Assembly: GCA_964016985.1 (NCBI GenBank)
Contig: OZ024826.1
Span: 40,973,219 to 41,037,218 of the forward strand
Length of the DNA: 64,000 nt
Origin: Anodontia alba
Lineage: Eukaryota; Mollusca; Bivalvia; Lucinida; Lucinidae
Direction: 5' to 3'
Shown: positions 1 through 10,310 of the stretch, piece after piece
Layout: every line of letters begins with the position of its first letter
Numbering within the stretch: position 1 is the first letter of the stretch
Notes under the pieces: generated by a model
Databases searched by the model: none
The model's input: only the letters and a program-made list of their open reading frames with translations
Told to the model about the DNA's origin: nothing
Translations under genes and position numbers: made by a program

Positions 1-177
1 AAAGATTTATTCAGATATGTTAAAATTGAATAACAAATCAAAAGCGAGATACCTGTATACCTGTTTTAGCCTCGCTGTATATAAATAAAAAAATACCTCT
101 AAGGGGGTCCGTATTTATGACATAAACTCAAATTCGTTCAATTATCGGTCTTGCAGGAGCAAGTTCGAATTTGTAAC

Positions 178-447
178 CATTACGTAAACACGCCTATTTA
201 AATATATTGAGAATTTTACCAGTGAAAACTTTCAGATGAAAATTCTGGTAGTTTTCACATTTCTGTTCAAACATAAATTGTTGGTACTTGTTAGAACCGC
301 CGCGGCGAGGCGGTTCTAACAAGTACCCACAATCCGTGTTTTTGAGCAGAAATAAGAAAATTAAAGTATACCCCTGTAAACCCCAGTTTTACTATATAAA
401 AGTAGGGTTTAAAGGGGTCAACATTATATAGGCATGTTTTCGTGATG
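178..447 (+). mobile_element. HP1 hairpin MITE, copy 1 (plus orientation)
   Basis: Best place to describe the family. From left to right: terminal inverted repeat near ATTACGTAAACACGCCTATT; an AT-rich arm with a small AAAACTTTCAGATGAAAATT fold; a central hairpin whose stem runs from about TTTCTGTTCAAACATAAATTG to the matching GAGCAGAAAT; a right arm with its own fold (TGTAAACCCCAGTTTTACTA pairing with AGTAGGGTTTAAAGGGG); and the other terminus, ATATAGGCATGTTTTCGTGAT. There is no coding frame inside, so it is a non-autonomous element. This copy has a few substitutions in the left stem (TGGTACTTGTTAGAACC). No target-site duplication longer than a few bases is evident. Class II MITE is inferred from the ends and size; the superfamily is unknown. 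Confidence 0.85.
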
Positions 448-589
448 TAAGCTCAGATTAAGTTAAATTTAAATCTTTTCTTTTACAGTAGATCACTTCT
501 CTCTCTAGAAAGGGGTTTAATCTAAAACTGCTCCATTTCTAGTAGTTTGATTTTTGTCTTTACTGCTCTGCTAATCCTGCCTGTCTGTA

Positions 590-1249
590 TATAGCATAAC
601 CTCAATGGCTCGAACACAGATGGCTCGTTTACCGTGGATGATTCGAATTTTTTCAGTCCCTACAATATTCTTCCAATAGCGCAAGAAAACAAATATTTAG
701 GGGGGGTGGTCGGGTGGTGCGAAGGTGCTGTGTATCTTACATCACTGGGGCGTCCAACTGATATTGGCTCACAGTTGGGCAAGGCCTGCTATCCTTGTAG
801 TGGGTAAGGGTAGAGGGGGAATGTTTTTATTTCTTCTGTTTCTTCACTTTCATTCCTGTTCCTCTTTCTTCCCTGTCCCTCTCTTTCATCTCCTCTACTC
901 TCTCTTCTATGTCTTTTCTCCCTTTCTCTGGGAGACGACACAAAATGACCCTCAAGGGTTGACGTGTCGTTAAACCCCAACACAATCAATCAAATATTTA
1001 GGGATTTTTTCTTATTTTATCACGGAATTGTATGGTGTGTGTACTTATTAAAATCGCCTCATCGAGGCGATTTTAACGAGTACACTCAACATATAAACGT
1101 TGTGTAGAAAATCAAAATGATTTCCCTAAATTATCGCTATTTGCTTCCTGAACTGGTGCCATGATTAACCCTCAGTGGCTTGAACTACCCATGTCTCGAA
1201 CAAATTTCCATGGTCCCAAAGATGTTCGAGCCATTGAGGTTCGACTGTA
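590..1249 (-). mobile_element. HP2 MITE interrupted by a SINE-like insertion
   Basis: Ends are AACCTCAATGGCTCGAAC at the left and GTTCGAGCCATTGAGG followed by TTCGACTGTA at the right, the same inverted ends as the other HP2 copies. The centre is a hairpin around 1044-1092 (AAATCGCCTCATCGAGGCGATTT). The left arm is split at 690-703 by a retroposon, and the host sequence resumes with a copied CAAATATTTAGGG. The TACAGT-type ends and TA at the edge suggest a pogo/Tigger-like MITE of the Tc1-mariner superclass. That is an inference from ends only, because no transposase is present. Confidence 0.85.
703..990 (+). mobile_element. SINE-like retroposon inside HP2
   Basis: A 288-bp insertion bounded by a 13-bp direct repeat CAAATATTTAGGG (690-702 and 991-1003), which occurs once in intact HP2 copies, so it is a true target-site duplication. 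The 3' part ends GGGTTGACGTGTCGTTAAAC then CCCAACACAATCAAT. This kind of tail is common in molluscan SINEs and also ends the fragments at 50701 and 62992. The middle is a long pyrimidine-rich stretch (about 825-930). A tRNA-like head is possible, but I could not place clear A and B boxes. The small open frames here are not credible genes. Confidence 0.75.
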
Positions 1250-1253
1250 TTTA

Positions 1254-2044
1254 AGAGTAGGACGGCAAGTGGCAAAGAGCAAATCATGCATATGTATACA
1301 ACGAATATAATATGCCATTCAAAGCATTGCAATCTGAGCTTTTTCTGTCTAATTGCTCATTTGTTTTCATTCGTTCGAAGCGCCAGACAAAACGTACAAA
1401 AAGACTTGTGCGACTAGCGAAGACTCTGATCTGCCTGCACATTCGCGCAATCTGATCAGAGTGTTTGCTGATCGTATGTCCCTTTTACAGTCTCCAAGCT
1501 ATTCAAAGTCGAAAGTTGTATATTTGTCGTATTACTCATTTAGTAAATATATTGAAAGGAATAAGTAAAGAGGTATCTACTCTAAAAGGAAGCAAACAGA
1601 AAGTCACGTGGTTTTTGAAAATCGTCGAAATTCGCGGACATTCTGTCAAGTGTATTGTGTTCTTTTTAAACGTATTAATATCTTTCATTACCAGTTACTA
1701 AAACGAGTGGTATCAAAACTAGAATGTTGCTGAATATTACATATCAGTATATATAGCTTCTGTCTGGGTTGTGTTCATCTTTGTATCGTCTCAATTAAAA
1801 TGTCAACTTTGTGTTTTTTTTTTCTTATAAAAGATTAAAACTATTTTTATTCTTCTTTTTATGTTGTAGAATCCGTGGGTATATCTTTACATGAAGAATA
1901 AAGAATTGTTTGCAGCACAATATTATTAGCATATCAACATATCAAATCAACATATTGCAATAAATATGTTCATTTTCAAATTATTATTAAATGTAGTTTC
2001 ATTTTGTTTTTGCATTTATGTACACTGCGCCAATCACTCTCTGG
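1254..2044. other. No gene seen; one GC-1 remnant
   Basis: AT-rich sequence without a convincing gene. The only recognisable piece is a decayed GC-1 hairpin at about 1379-1515, where GACTCTGATCTGCCTGC faces GCGCAATCTGATCAGAGT. Confidence 0.5.
1379..1515 (+). repeat. GC-1 MITE remnant
   Basis: Contains CAGACAAAACGTACAAAAAG, resembling the GC-1 terminal repeat (full copies at 52068 and 57087), then the facing arms GACTCTGATCTGCCTGC and GCAATCTGATCAGAG, then the spacer-like ACAGTCTCCAAGCTATTC. The right half is missing. Its open frame is created by the repeat and is not a gene. Confidence 0.55.
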
Positions 2045-2112
2045 GAGAGAGAACGGGGTGGCTGACTTTGATCAGACACCGCGTTCCGATCTGGGTCTGC
2101 ACAGTTACATGT
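2045..2112 (+). repeat. AC-1 hairpin remnant
   Basis: Half of the AC-1 hairpin is readable: CTTTGATCAGACACCGCG followed by CCGATCTGGGTCTGCACAGT. The left arm is degraded. Confidence 0.4.
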
Positions 2113-2474
2113 AGGCAATGCTAGGCATTAATGGGTTGATAGTAACCTTTATGATACTCAAAGGAAATAACCGTATGTTTTTCATTACAAATAAAGTAAA
2201 AGCAAGTATTCGTTGATACTTGTTTTCAGATAACTCAGGATGTGATTCTTTGATCTATGTCGACTTAGGTATTATAAAGTAAAACAAAAGCATATGGGCA
2301 AAGTCTCCGGGCAAAGTCTGGACGCTTGAATCAGTCTAGATTTGTTTTTATTGAGAACTTCGTCAGAAATTCGAAAAGACCAAACGGATTGTTGGCAGAA
2401 CTTTCATATATGTACACTGTCATATCGCAAGTCCAAAGTGCGCGTTGGTGCAAACTCGAAGTCTTATTGGATAA

Positions 2475-3175
2475 TACAGCCAACCTTCAATGGCTCGAAG
2501 ATCTTTGGGACCATGGAAATACAGTCAACCCTCTTTATACCAACACTCGATACAACGACAAAATTCGTTATAATGACAATTTGAATGTGACGAAACCTTC
2601 CCTGAAAAGGTGACAGTTAATGAGAAATTATGCAAGAATATTGTATTAAAACTTTAAGTAACATATGCTCTGAATATTTGTTAGAATCGCCTCACTGAGG
2701 CGATTCTAACAAATATCCAAAACATATGTTCCGTGAGGAAATAAGAATAAACGATCTTTCTTACATATCATTCTGTCCATCAAGGATTCTATATAACAGC
2801 TAATTGATTTGAATGGCAACATCTTTGGCAACAAATGCTGTCGTTGTAAAGAGGGTTCACTGTAGGTTCTAAACATGGGTAGTTCGAGCCAGTGAGGGTT
2901 AATCACAGCGTCTGGCAAGTAGGCAAATGGAGACACTTTTAGGGATGCATTTTCGATCTTCTATAAAATAATGGTATGTTTCGTGTACTCATTAGAATCG
3001 CTTTGATGAGTTGATTCTAATGAGTACTCAAACATGCACTTCAATGATAAAGTAAGAAAATTTCCCTAAATTTCCCTATATAAATTTTGCTGGAGCTATC
3101 AGAAGAATTTCCCAGGGACTTAAAAAGAGGTTCGAATCAGGCATCATTGTTAACGAGCCATCGATGTTTTCCTGT
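2475..3175 (+). mobile_element. HP2 MITE interrupted by an HP3 MITE
   Basis: Left end TACAGCCAACCTTCAATGG, then CTTTGGGACCATGGAAA, where continuity breaks. HP2 sequence resumes after 2864 with CATGGGTAGTTCGAGCCAGT. The core hairpin lies near 2985-3027 (TAGAATCGCTTTGATGAG with several mismatches). The right end is TTTTCCTGTA. The copy is old, with more substitutions than those at 13237 and 47375. Confidence 0.8.
2520..2864 (+). mobile_element. HP3 MITE nested in HP2
   Basis: Ends are TACAGTCAACCCTCTTTATA and TAAAGAGGGTTCACTGTA, inverted and bordered by TA, as expected of pogo/Tigger-like elements. Subterminal ACGACAAAATTCGTTATAAT resembles HP3 copy 2 at 34408. The centre, 2676-2718, is TATTTGTTAGAATCGCCTC facing GAGGCGATTCTAACAAATA, the same module as in HP1 and HP2. 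No coding capacity. Confidence 0.8.
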
Positions 3176-3294
3176 ATAAATTGTTATCTCGATCTAGAAC
3201 GATCATGATGGGTCAATAGTGTATTGCATGTTTGTCAGGAATAACTCATCTGAATCACAGAACTTATGGTTAATATTTACCTCTTTGTGGGCTA

Positions 3295-3452
3295 ATTCAG
3301 CAGACGGCAAATTCATGATACTTTTTTTTCTTTGTTTTTCTCTGGAAACAGATTTTGGGGACAGTTTTCATGACATGTCAAAACCTGGCAGACATGAGAA
3401 ACATATTTCAATAAGTCGTCTGCTGAAAATTTCACCCAGCATGCTAAGCGTT
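3295..3452 (-). mobile_element. MT-1 MITE, partial
   Basis: The right end GTCGTCTGCTGAAAATTTCA then CCCAGCATGCTAAGCG matches the MT-1 terminal repeat. Inside, GACATGTCAAAACCTG is the internal palindromic part. The left outer end is lost beyond TTCAGCAGACGGC. Confidence 0.6.
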
Positions 3453-3499
3453 GTGACCAATAGAAAGTAATAGACGCTAACGGCTGCCAGCACAATGAT

Positions 3500-4490
3500 A
3501 AAAAAAGGTAACCGTAATAACTGTGGCTTGTTTTGTCATTAACTACAGATACACACTTACTATAAAACCTTATTGCACTGTGCTGGACCTAGGGCATCAA
3601 TCAGAGAACGGACTATAACTTGATAGAATCCATGCTTGATAAAGAGGGATTGTTCAGGTATACAAATTTCCCTTGACTCAAAGATCTGATAAATATGTTA
3701 TGATTATTTCTTCATCATAGTGCAGATTTTATTTCTATTTTCCTTAGTGAATTTTTGAGCCAATTCTGATATCTTGGAAAGTCGAGTTTCGCTTAAGCCG
3801 ATGTGGGGAGGCGTATGCAGCTATGCGAACTATACTGCTGTCATATGAAACATCTCATTAAAACCAACACTCCGATTGTCGTATTTTGTGCGTTCGGCAT
3901 TCCCAAAGGCATCTTTCAGTTTATTTTTTTAAAAACCTTAACACAATATTTTTAGCAGAAAACCCTTATCCCTACTTATGCGAATGAAAATTTTGCAAGT
4001 GTTGACTCCAGAAAGCGTGTTTTCGTAATGCCTAAAAGGAGCTGGTTGATTGGCAAGGAGCAGACCTTGTTCAAAATGCTACTTAGACTGAGCATGTAGC
4101 AGTTCAAGCTGGCTCTACACTGTTCACATATCTGTCCATCAGGTACCATTTTTACCATTGCAGTTCAGATCTTATTCTGACAGGAAAAAATCTAGAAGGC
4201 ACTTAAGCAAATAATTAAACGTTTGGCAAACAATTAAGTGAAATGTCATGTTTCTGGATTGAGCAGACGACGTCAAATTAATTGTGAAATTGTGAGTTAC
4301 CCTGCGTAATTGTCTTGTCTTGAGATAGCTGTAAATCAATGTCTTTGGAGACTTTATAAAGCACGGGAGACGACAGTCACTTATTGTTAGAGTCTTCAGA
4401 AATAAAACTACGTAGGCGTAAACAAGACTGGGCCTGACGCATGAACGTTTTGTGTTTGCTTTTTTGTCCACTTTTTATGTTGTTGTTGCT
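3500..4490. other. No gene seen
   Basis: Unique AT-rich sequence. A frame of 99 codons on the minus strand (4172-4471) has no recognisable domain, no strong start context and ordinary composition, so I do not call it. Confidence 0.4.
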
Positions 4491-4594
4491 GTTTTATTAT
4501 TAGTAGTAGTATTTAGCATGCCTGTGGCAAATGTATTACTTTGGTAGGCTTAAACTTTACCTCTCTCTGTGCTATTATATTTTCATATTTTTTT

Positions 4595-4680
4595 TTCCGA
4601 AAATAGGTTTGACATTTCGAGCAAGTTGTCTCCTTATGAGACAATTTGCATAAAATGTCAAAGCCTAGACTTTGCGACCA
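4595..4680. repeat. MT-1 internal palindrome remnant
   Basis: AGGTTTGACATTTCGAGCAA faces GCATAAAATGTCAAAGCCT around TGTCTCCTTATGAGACA, the central inverted repeat of MT-1 copies. The outer ends are not clear. Confidence 0.5.
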
Positions 4681-4724
4681 TCTTCCATGCCTTAGGGAGA
4701 TAACATTTGTGATTCCACATTTGT

Positions 4725-4848
4725 GATTCCTGTTTGCTTTCCGGCGAAGCAATTTCCATTTGGAAAAGGGTTTGCTCTGTAAAGAAAGAACTTGCTCCTT
4801 CTGGACACTTTTTCTGAAGGGGTCAAAACAATTTTGACGGAGTACCCT
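4725..4848 (+). repeat. PB-1 imperfect hairpin repeat, copy 1
   Basis: CCTGTTTGCTTTCCGGCGAA, then AAAAGGGTTTGCTCTGTAAA and GAACTTGCTCCTTCTGGACA, ending near GGTCAAAACAATTTTGACGG. The same order of motifs appears at 30340 and 34105, and the inner part alone at 19620 and 27715. No coding capacity. Confidence 0.5.
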
Positions 4849-4952
4849 CCCTTGAAATTGTGTACATTAACCTGAAAACGACACTAGGGGGCATAGGCAG
4901 CATTGCATAATACAGTACTGCTCATCAACAAATTGAATGATCCAAGTTTGCC

Positions 4953-5229
4953 CATCACGAAAACATACCTATAAAATTTCGACCCTCTTAAACCCCACTT
5001 TTATATAGTAAAATATGGGTTTACAGGGGTATATATTACTTTTCTTATTTGTGCTTAAAAAAAAGATTATGGGTACTCGTTAGAACCGCCTCGGTGAGGC
5101 GGTTCTAACGGGTACCCATAATCTATGTTTTAGCAGAAATATGAAAAAATATCAGATTTTTTATCTGAAAACTTTCAGCTTTTGGTGGTGAAATTTTCAA
5201 TATATTTGAATAGGCATGTTTTTGTAATG
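4953..5229 (-). mobile_element. HP1 MITE, copy 2
   Basis: Reverse orientation: the GGGGTTT arm comes first (CATCACGAAAACATACCTAT) and the AT-rich arm last (TATTTGAATAGGCATG). The stem is near-perfect with a CCTCGGTGAGG tip. Confidence 0.9.
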
Positions 5230-5394
5230 TTTATTTTTCTCTGTTGCGTGTTCCTTCCTTCCTCATGGGCCGCATCAAGCGGAAGCATGCCCTTCGAACA
5301 TGCGCAAAGTGCGCAGATTCAAATTTTCCTGTGCATGCGCAAATTATCATACAAGTCGTTGTTCTCCATTCATACATTCTGTAGTATCAAATGA

Positions 5395-5525
5395 TTCTGT
5401 TAGCAGACAGTGAATACCCTCATGAGATTGCACGGATGCGCAGGCTGATCTGGGCCTTCAGTGTCTGCATATACCCGAAAACATGTTTTTGCATGGCGCA
5501 TGCCAAGTAGGCCATACTCACAGAG
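5395..5525. repeat. GC-1 hairpin, degraded
   Basis: GTTAGCAGACAGTGAA and GGATGCGCAGGCTGATCTGG followed by CCTTCAGTGTCTGC form imperfect facing arms of the GC-1 type. Confidence 0.5.
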
Positions 5526-5531
5526 TTCACT

Positions 5532-5912
5532 TTTCTTCAACACAGCTTGCGTTGCTGTGTGGCGGCAGTAAAACTTAGCCGTCTGCTTCTGTTTAGATAG
5601 TTTATTTTGCCCATCACGAAAACATACCTATATAATTTCCACCCCCTTAAACCCCACTTTTATATCGTAAAAATGAGGTTTACAGGGGTATATATTACTT
5701 TTCTTATTTCTGCTTATAAACATAGTTTGTGGGTACTCGTTAGAACCGCCTCGGCGAGGCGGTTCTAACGAGTACCCACAATCTATGTTTTTAGCAGAAA
5801 TATGAAAAATATCAGATTTTTAATCTGAAAACTTTCACCTTTCTTCAACACAGCTTGCGTTAAGTGCTGTGTGGCGGCAGTAAAACTTGGCCGTCTGCTT
5901 CAGTTTAGATAG
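5532..5912. repeat. 75-bp direct repeat flanking a truncated HP1
   Basis: A segment beginning TTCTTCAACACAGCTTGCGT and ending near GTTTAGATAG occurs at about 5532-5604 and again at about 5840-5912. They differ by a few substitutions and a 4-base insertion (TTAAG). The HP1 fragment lies between the copies. The arrangement fits a tandem duplication or unequal exchange after the HP1 insertion; 75 bp is too long for a target-site duplication. Confidence 0.75.
5612..5839 (-). mobile_element. HP1 MITE, copy 3, truncated
   Basis: Starts CATCACGAAAACATACCTAT and has an intact core (CCTCGGCGAGG tip), but stops at GAAAACTTTCACC, where the duplicated flank begins. The terminal AT-rich arm and the second end are missing. 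Confidence 0.85.
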
Positions 5913-5989
5913 CTTATGTTTTTCAGGTCCTTCGGGGTCACTTAATCATTTCAAAGTAATTCAAGAATAACGTAATGCTTAAGGCGGCG

Positions 5990-6950
5990 CTAGATAGCAT
6001 GAGCAGCGATGTATATATCAGTACAACTCATAAACAGACACCAAAACTGAGTATAATGAAATGCATTTTCATTTCTGTGGTATGTATCTTACTTCCGAAT
6101 GATCCATCCCTTCAGAATCTATTTAATTCGGCATCTAATAGTACATAAATTGTATGGTTGGGATAAAATTTGCCTTTAACGACATTTGCCAATTAGCTCG
6201 CTTTTGTCTAATATACTTGGGCAGCGTCACGGTGTATTCGACCATATGCGTAGTGCGTAAATTTCAAATAATTCCGCGCATGCGCGCAGTCCTATCAGGG
6301 CCTCTGCAAGTCCGTTGATACATTCGACTGTTTAATGCGCAGGCTGATTTGAGCCTTTCCTGTTCATACGTGCCAAAAGAGACCTATTTGCTTGGCTAGA
6401 CCGGTATTACAGTTTGTACGTTTTTGTTCAATGCTACAAAACGTTTTATGGCTCTACAGTGCGTAGGCAAGTAGACGTCGAGGGAAAAATAAATCCTTAA
6501 ATGAGAATGAACTTAGAAAGTTTAGTCAGAATTCAGGTCAATGTGTAAGTCTGCAACACATTCATAAGAATTGTAACATTTAATAGAATTACTGTGTCCA
6601 GACATGAATATGATGGAAAAGAAAATTAAATCCGATTCGTAAACAACCACACACGAGATATTTACATAACCCTTAACAATCGGGATGGTGTATGTTGTGA
6701 ATTTACAGAATTGTCATATTTTCTATCATTGCGTACGGAACTGAAGATCTAAGGCTAGGTTAAGTCCATTATGTTTCTTCCTGTTGTTGTTTTAAGGATT
6801 ATATTTGACCAACCGTCGCAAAGTTCCTAGCTGTTGTACCTATGAACTGCGATTTACAATTTGTGTTTCTTCCATCAGTTCTAGATCACATGAGTTATTT
6901 TAGCTATTTATATTGTACAGCCCCTGATAACTCACCTTTACTCGAGGATC
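5990..6950. other. No gene seen; weak GC-1 trace
   Basis: Mostly unique sequence. GCGCATGCGCGCAGTCCTAT with ATGCGCAGGCTGATTTGAGC (about 6260-6400) is a decayed GC-1 pair of arms. Confidence 0.4.
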
Positions 6951-6954
6951 TGAT

Positions 6955-7132
6955 AACATAGATTGTGGGTACTCGTTAGAACCGCCTCGGCGAGACGGTT
7001 TTAACGAGTTCCCACAATCGATGTTTTTGAGTAGAAATGAGAACAATAATGTACACCCATGAAAACCTCAGTTTTACTATATAAAAGTGGGGCTTAAGGA
7101 GGTCAATATTATATCGGCATGTTTTCGTGATA
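6955..7132 (+). mobile_element. HP1 MITE, copy 4, left arm missing
   Basis: Begins directly at the central stem (AACATAGATTGTGGGTACTC), keeps the right arm and ends with CGGCATGTTTTCGTGAT. It is truncated almost exactly at the base of the hairpin. Confidence 0.85.
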
Positions 7133-7601
7133 GGAACTCAAATTTCATTGATACCAGAATGTGCTCAATGCTCCCAAGTCAGGTTTACTATCTGTTGGTA
7201 TGTCTGAAATAGCGGTAAACCTGAGCAAACAATGTAGAGCCAGACTAGGCGTCCGATCAAAGTCTACATTGTTTTCCCAGATGTGTCTGTCCGAATATTT
7301 AGGATAACTACGGCACTTCAGCAATTGCAAATTACGTAGTTAGTTTCAGATCATCCTAATCATACATACCGTCTCATCCGAGCCTTTGCTATCAGTTGCT
7401 TCATTCTACATTATCCAAATAATCTGCAAGAGGAAAGCGATGACCCTGATTAGACTGCGCGGATGACACCGAAACTGATTTAATCTTTCCCTGATCGCCT
7501 AGAACCCGGAAGCGCAGTTTCGCTTGACAATGCAGATTTGACGCAAGCTAATGAAATCAAATGTGTCTGGCAACCTTCTCTTCAGACATCACCATTATAC
7601 T

Positions 7602-7700
7602 GATATAGCATCTATAATTTGCCACATAAAACCCCTATAATTTGCCGCATATAGCACCTACCATTTCCACATACAGCACCTTTAATTTGCCGCATACCAT
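7602..7700 (+). repeat. Short tandem-like repeat (TTTGCCRCATA units)
   Basis: TATAATTTGCCACATAAAAC, TATAATTTGCCGCATATAGC and TTTAATTTGCCGCATACC recur with CACCT or CCCCT spacers at about 25-55 bp intervals. Confidence 0.5.
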
Positions 7701-7701
7701 C

Positions 7702-7783
7702 CCAGCGGACACATGGCATTTACACAACGTCGAATTAGCATCGACGTAAATGCGACGCTGTATAAACGCCATATGTCCGCTGG
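7702..7783. repeat. 82-bp foldback
   Basis: CCAGCGGACACATGGC faces GCCATATGTCCGCTGG, with inner AACGTCG facing CGACGT. A small standalone inverted repeat. Confidence 0.75.
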
Positions 7784-7983
7784 ATAATTCATTCTCTAAT
7801 TTTTCGGACACCATTACTCCATACCGACTTTGTCGTATTTACCCTGGATACAAGAGCACAGTTTGCCTCTCATCAAGCAAGTTTAACCGCATTATCAGGG
7901 AGTCTGATAGACTTGTTAAATTTTTTGGAATATGGCGACTGTATTTTCTCACCATACTTTTACTAGAAAAAAAAACTGTATAC

Positions 7984-8004
7984 AAACACACACAAACACA
8001 CACA

Positions 8005-8064
<60 letters not shown>
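7984..8064. repeat. (CA)n then (GT)n microsatellite
   Basis: CA repeats switch to GT repeats near 8006, so the sequence is itself a potential hairpin. The reading frame here is an artefact. Confidence 0.95.
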
Positions 8065-8065
<1 letters not shown>

Positions 8066-8101
8066 AATTTAAGTAAGTGGTGACATGTTGAATAACAGAG
8101 G

Positions 8102-8151
8102 ACGAAATAAGATCGGAGTCAACACAACGAAATAAGATCGGAGTCAACACA
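8102..8151 (+). repeat. 25-bp direct duplication
   Basis: ACGAAATAAGATCGGAGTCA plus ACACA is present twice back to back (8102 and 8127). Confidence 0.9.
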
Positions 8152-8202
8152 GGTTTTAAGATTGTGTAGGGTAATTATGGCAACTACACACTTTACCAGA
8201 CA

Positions 8203-8342
<140 letters not shown>

Positions 8343-8433
8343 GTTTGCACTTTCTCACAAATGACATATATGTCATGTTCTCATGAATAATTAACTATTG
8401 AGCCAAGTCATAACATTTCAAGATTGAATATGC

Positions 8434-8580
8434 GTCCAATAAAGGCGCAGATCAGCCTGTGCATCGACACAGGCTGATCAGAGCCTTCGCTGTCCGCCTT
8501 AAGACACTTTGGACCATTGGTTCTCCAAAGAGTGTCGTGCAAATACACTGATGAGGCTGCGCGGATGCTGGGCGCACATA
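8434..8580. repeat. GC-1 hairpin
   Basis: GGCGCAGATCAGCCTGTGCA faces ACAGGCTGATCAGAGCC. It is followed by GCTGTCCGCC and, farther right, GAGGCTGCGCGGATGCTGGG with CGCACAT, the second half of a GC-1 element. Confidence 0.7.
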
Positions 8581-8699
8581 CAATATGGTAGGAAATGCTG
8601 TGACCTGGTTCATTTAATGGAACGTGTAAACATTCTGGATTCAGCAAGGCGTATGAAAGCGAACTTCGAAGCTTTAGATCAGAAAGTACATCCCTACAG

Positions 8700-9575
8700 T
8701 ATTATTTGACAACTGCTTACCAACCTCCTTGGATACTGCGAAGTGTAAGCGCAAAGAGCTGAAACGCTGCACATTTTCTTAACTGTTTTTTGTAACTTAT
8801 TTGTAGACTATCAAAACTGTTCATCTGCTTATAAGCATAAATGTGCACAGGCTGATCTGAGTATTTGATTTACGGCATGTCTCAACTGACTCGCATTTTC
8901 AAGTACAGATCACACAAGTTAATTTCGCTCCTTTCGCAAGTACATGTATACATTGTGATAATTGGCCATGCATCACATGCATGATTGTTGTTCAACTATT
9001 ATCTAAATGCAGCACATCAAATGCTTTCCGTTGAATGCTTCAGGCTCGTCAATAATCAATCAATTTCTCAGTTAATTATCTTGCTGCATGCGAGGGGCGA
9101 CTCATAAGTTGTTGGATTTTGCTTTTTTGTCGGGGATGAATAATTACGTGCAGTTTGTAAGTAGTGCAAAAAAATAAAAAAATAAAAAAATAAAAAAATA
9201 AAACAACAACAAACAAACAAAACAAAACAAAAAAAAAAAACAACAACAAAAAACAAAAAAAAAAAAAACAAAAAAAAAACAGTGTACGTAATGTGGGAAG
9301 TGGGAAACTTACCGCTAAGGAGTGATTTTAATCAGCAGTAGGATCCTTATTCTGCATAAGTGAGCTAATAGATGTCGCATGTGAAACGTAGGATTTTCAT
9401 ATAACCATGTCTATATTGTTCCTTGGACATATCCTTATGAATATTGAAAATAAAGGTCAAAGCGACAGGTCAGTTGGGTTGAGCTACATCAGTGTTCTGC
9501 TCTTAAAACAGTATTGGCGGGCCGACGAACTGAATCGGTGCACTTACAGGTATATATGGACCGCGCCAAGCGAAA
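8700..9575. other. No gene seen; A-rich tract
   Basis: No credible frame. An A-rich simple sequence (AAAAAAT, then AAAC-type units) occupies about 9168-9283. Confidence 0.5.
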
Positions 9576-9760
9576 ATATGCCTTAGATCATGCGCACAAT
9601 GCACGTTCAGATCATCCTGCGAATGCCAAAAGTATCATCAGGGCCTTTGCTCTCCAGTCATACATTCTGTAGTATACAATGTTTCTGAAGGGGACAGCGA
9701 AGGATCTGATCAGACTTCGTGGATGCTCTAAGACATGTTTTCGCATGGTTCGTCCCACAT
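9575..9760. repeat. GC-1 element, degraded
   Basis: CAGATCATCCTGCGAATGCC, GGGCCTTTGCTCTCCAGTCA, then GACAGCGAAGGATCTGATCA and GACTTCGTGGATGC. The arms are present but poorly paired. Confidence 0.5.
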
Positions 9761-9966
9761 TGTACATGTGTTAATATCGGTGCATACGTATATGTTTTCG
9801 ATGCACCGATATCAGTGGTTTCTTCCATTTTGAAATACCACATTTCAGTTGCTCAATACTATATACGATTCTTCATTTTTCGTCTTCTCCTCTCCTTTGG
9901 CCGCAAGCAAGAGAGTGGTAAATGTTTACCCTTTTTCGCCTAACGTCTCATAAATGAGATATTTGC

Positions 9967-10033
9967 AAACAGTGTAGGCACAAATCAGACGCTGCAGAAC
10001 GCGGCGTCTGATCAGGGTCTACTCTGTTAACAT
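9967..10033. repeat. AC-1 hairpin
   Basis: GCAAACAGTGTAGGCACAAA and TCAGACGCTGC face GCGGCGTCTGATCAGGG and TCTACTCTGTT. Best read as the internal palindrome of a small MITE. Confidence 0.7.
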
Positions 10034-10183
10034 TTAATACAGGGAATTCTATCAAACGTAGAAATAATAATCAAAACACTGACAGCATTGGTGGGTCGAT
10101 TGTCTCTGAGTGTAGGCTGGGAAAATGGTCCTGAACGGGGACTTGAGGCTGTTTCATTTTACCTTAAATTCCTGTAATTTACT

Positions 10184-10232
10184 CAAACAGTGCAGACTCT
10201 GATCAGACGCCGCTGCTGCACTGTTTGTCAAT
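10184..10232. repeat. AC-1 hairpin, short
   Basis: CAAACAGTGCAGACTCTGAT then CAGACGCCGC and TGCTGCACTGTTTG. The loop side of the usual hairpin is deleted. Confidence 0.6.
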
Positions 10233-10271
10233 GTCCCAAATGTCCCAGTCCACCTTCTATCAGCAGCACTC

Positions 10272-10310
10272 TGACGTCACAGCGGCAAGAATAGCGCGGC
10301 TATAAAAACG
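10272..10310 (+). promoter_or_regulatory. CRE plus TATA box, promoter-like
   Basis: A perfect cAMP-response element TGACGTCA (10272-10279) lies 21 bp upstream of a TATAAAA (10301-10307) in GC-rich surroundings (GCGGCAAGAATAGCGCGGC). A start about 25-30 bp downstream would fall near 10330. The first ATG (10353) opens only a five-codon frame. It could be a promoter for a non-coding RNA, a relic, or chance. Confidence 0.3.

Noticed and set aside
9068..9271. Phe/Val-rich minus-strand frame resembling membrane segments
   Set aside because: It is the complement of an A-rich simple repeat.
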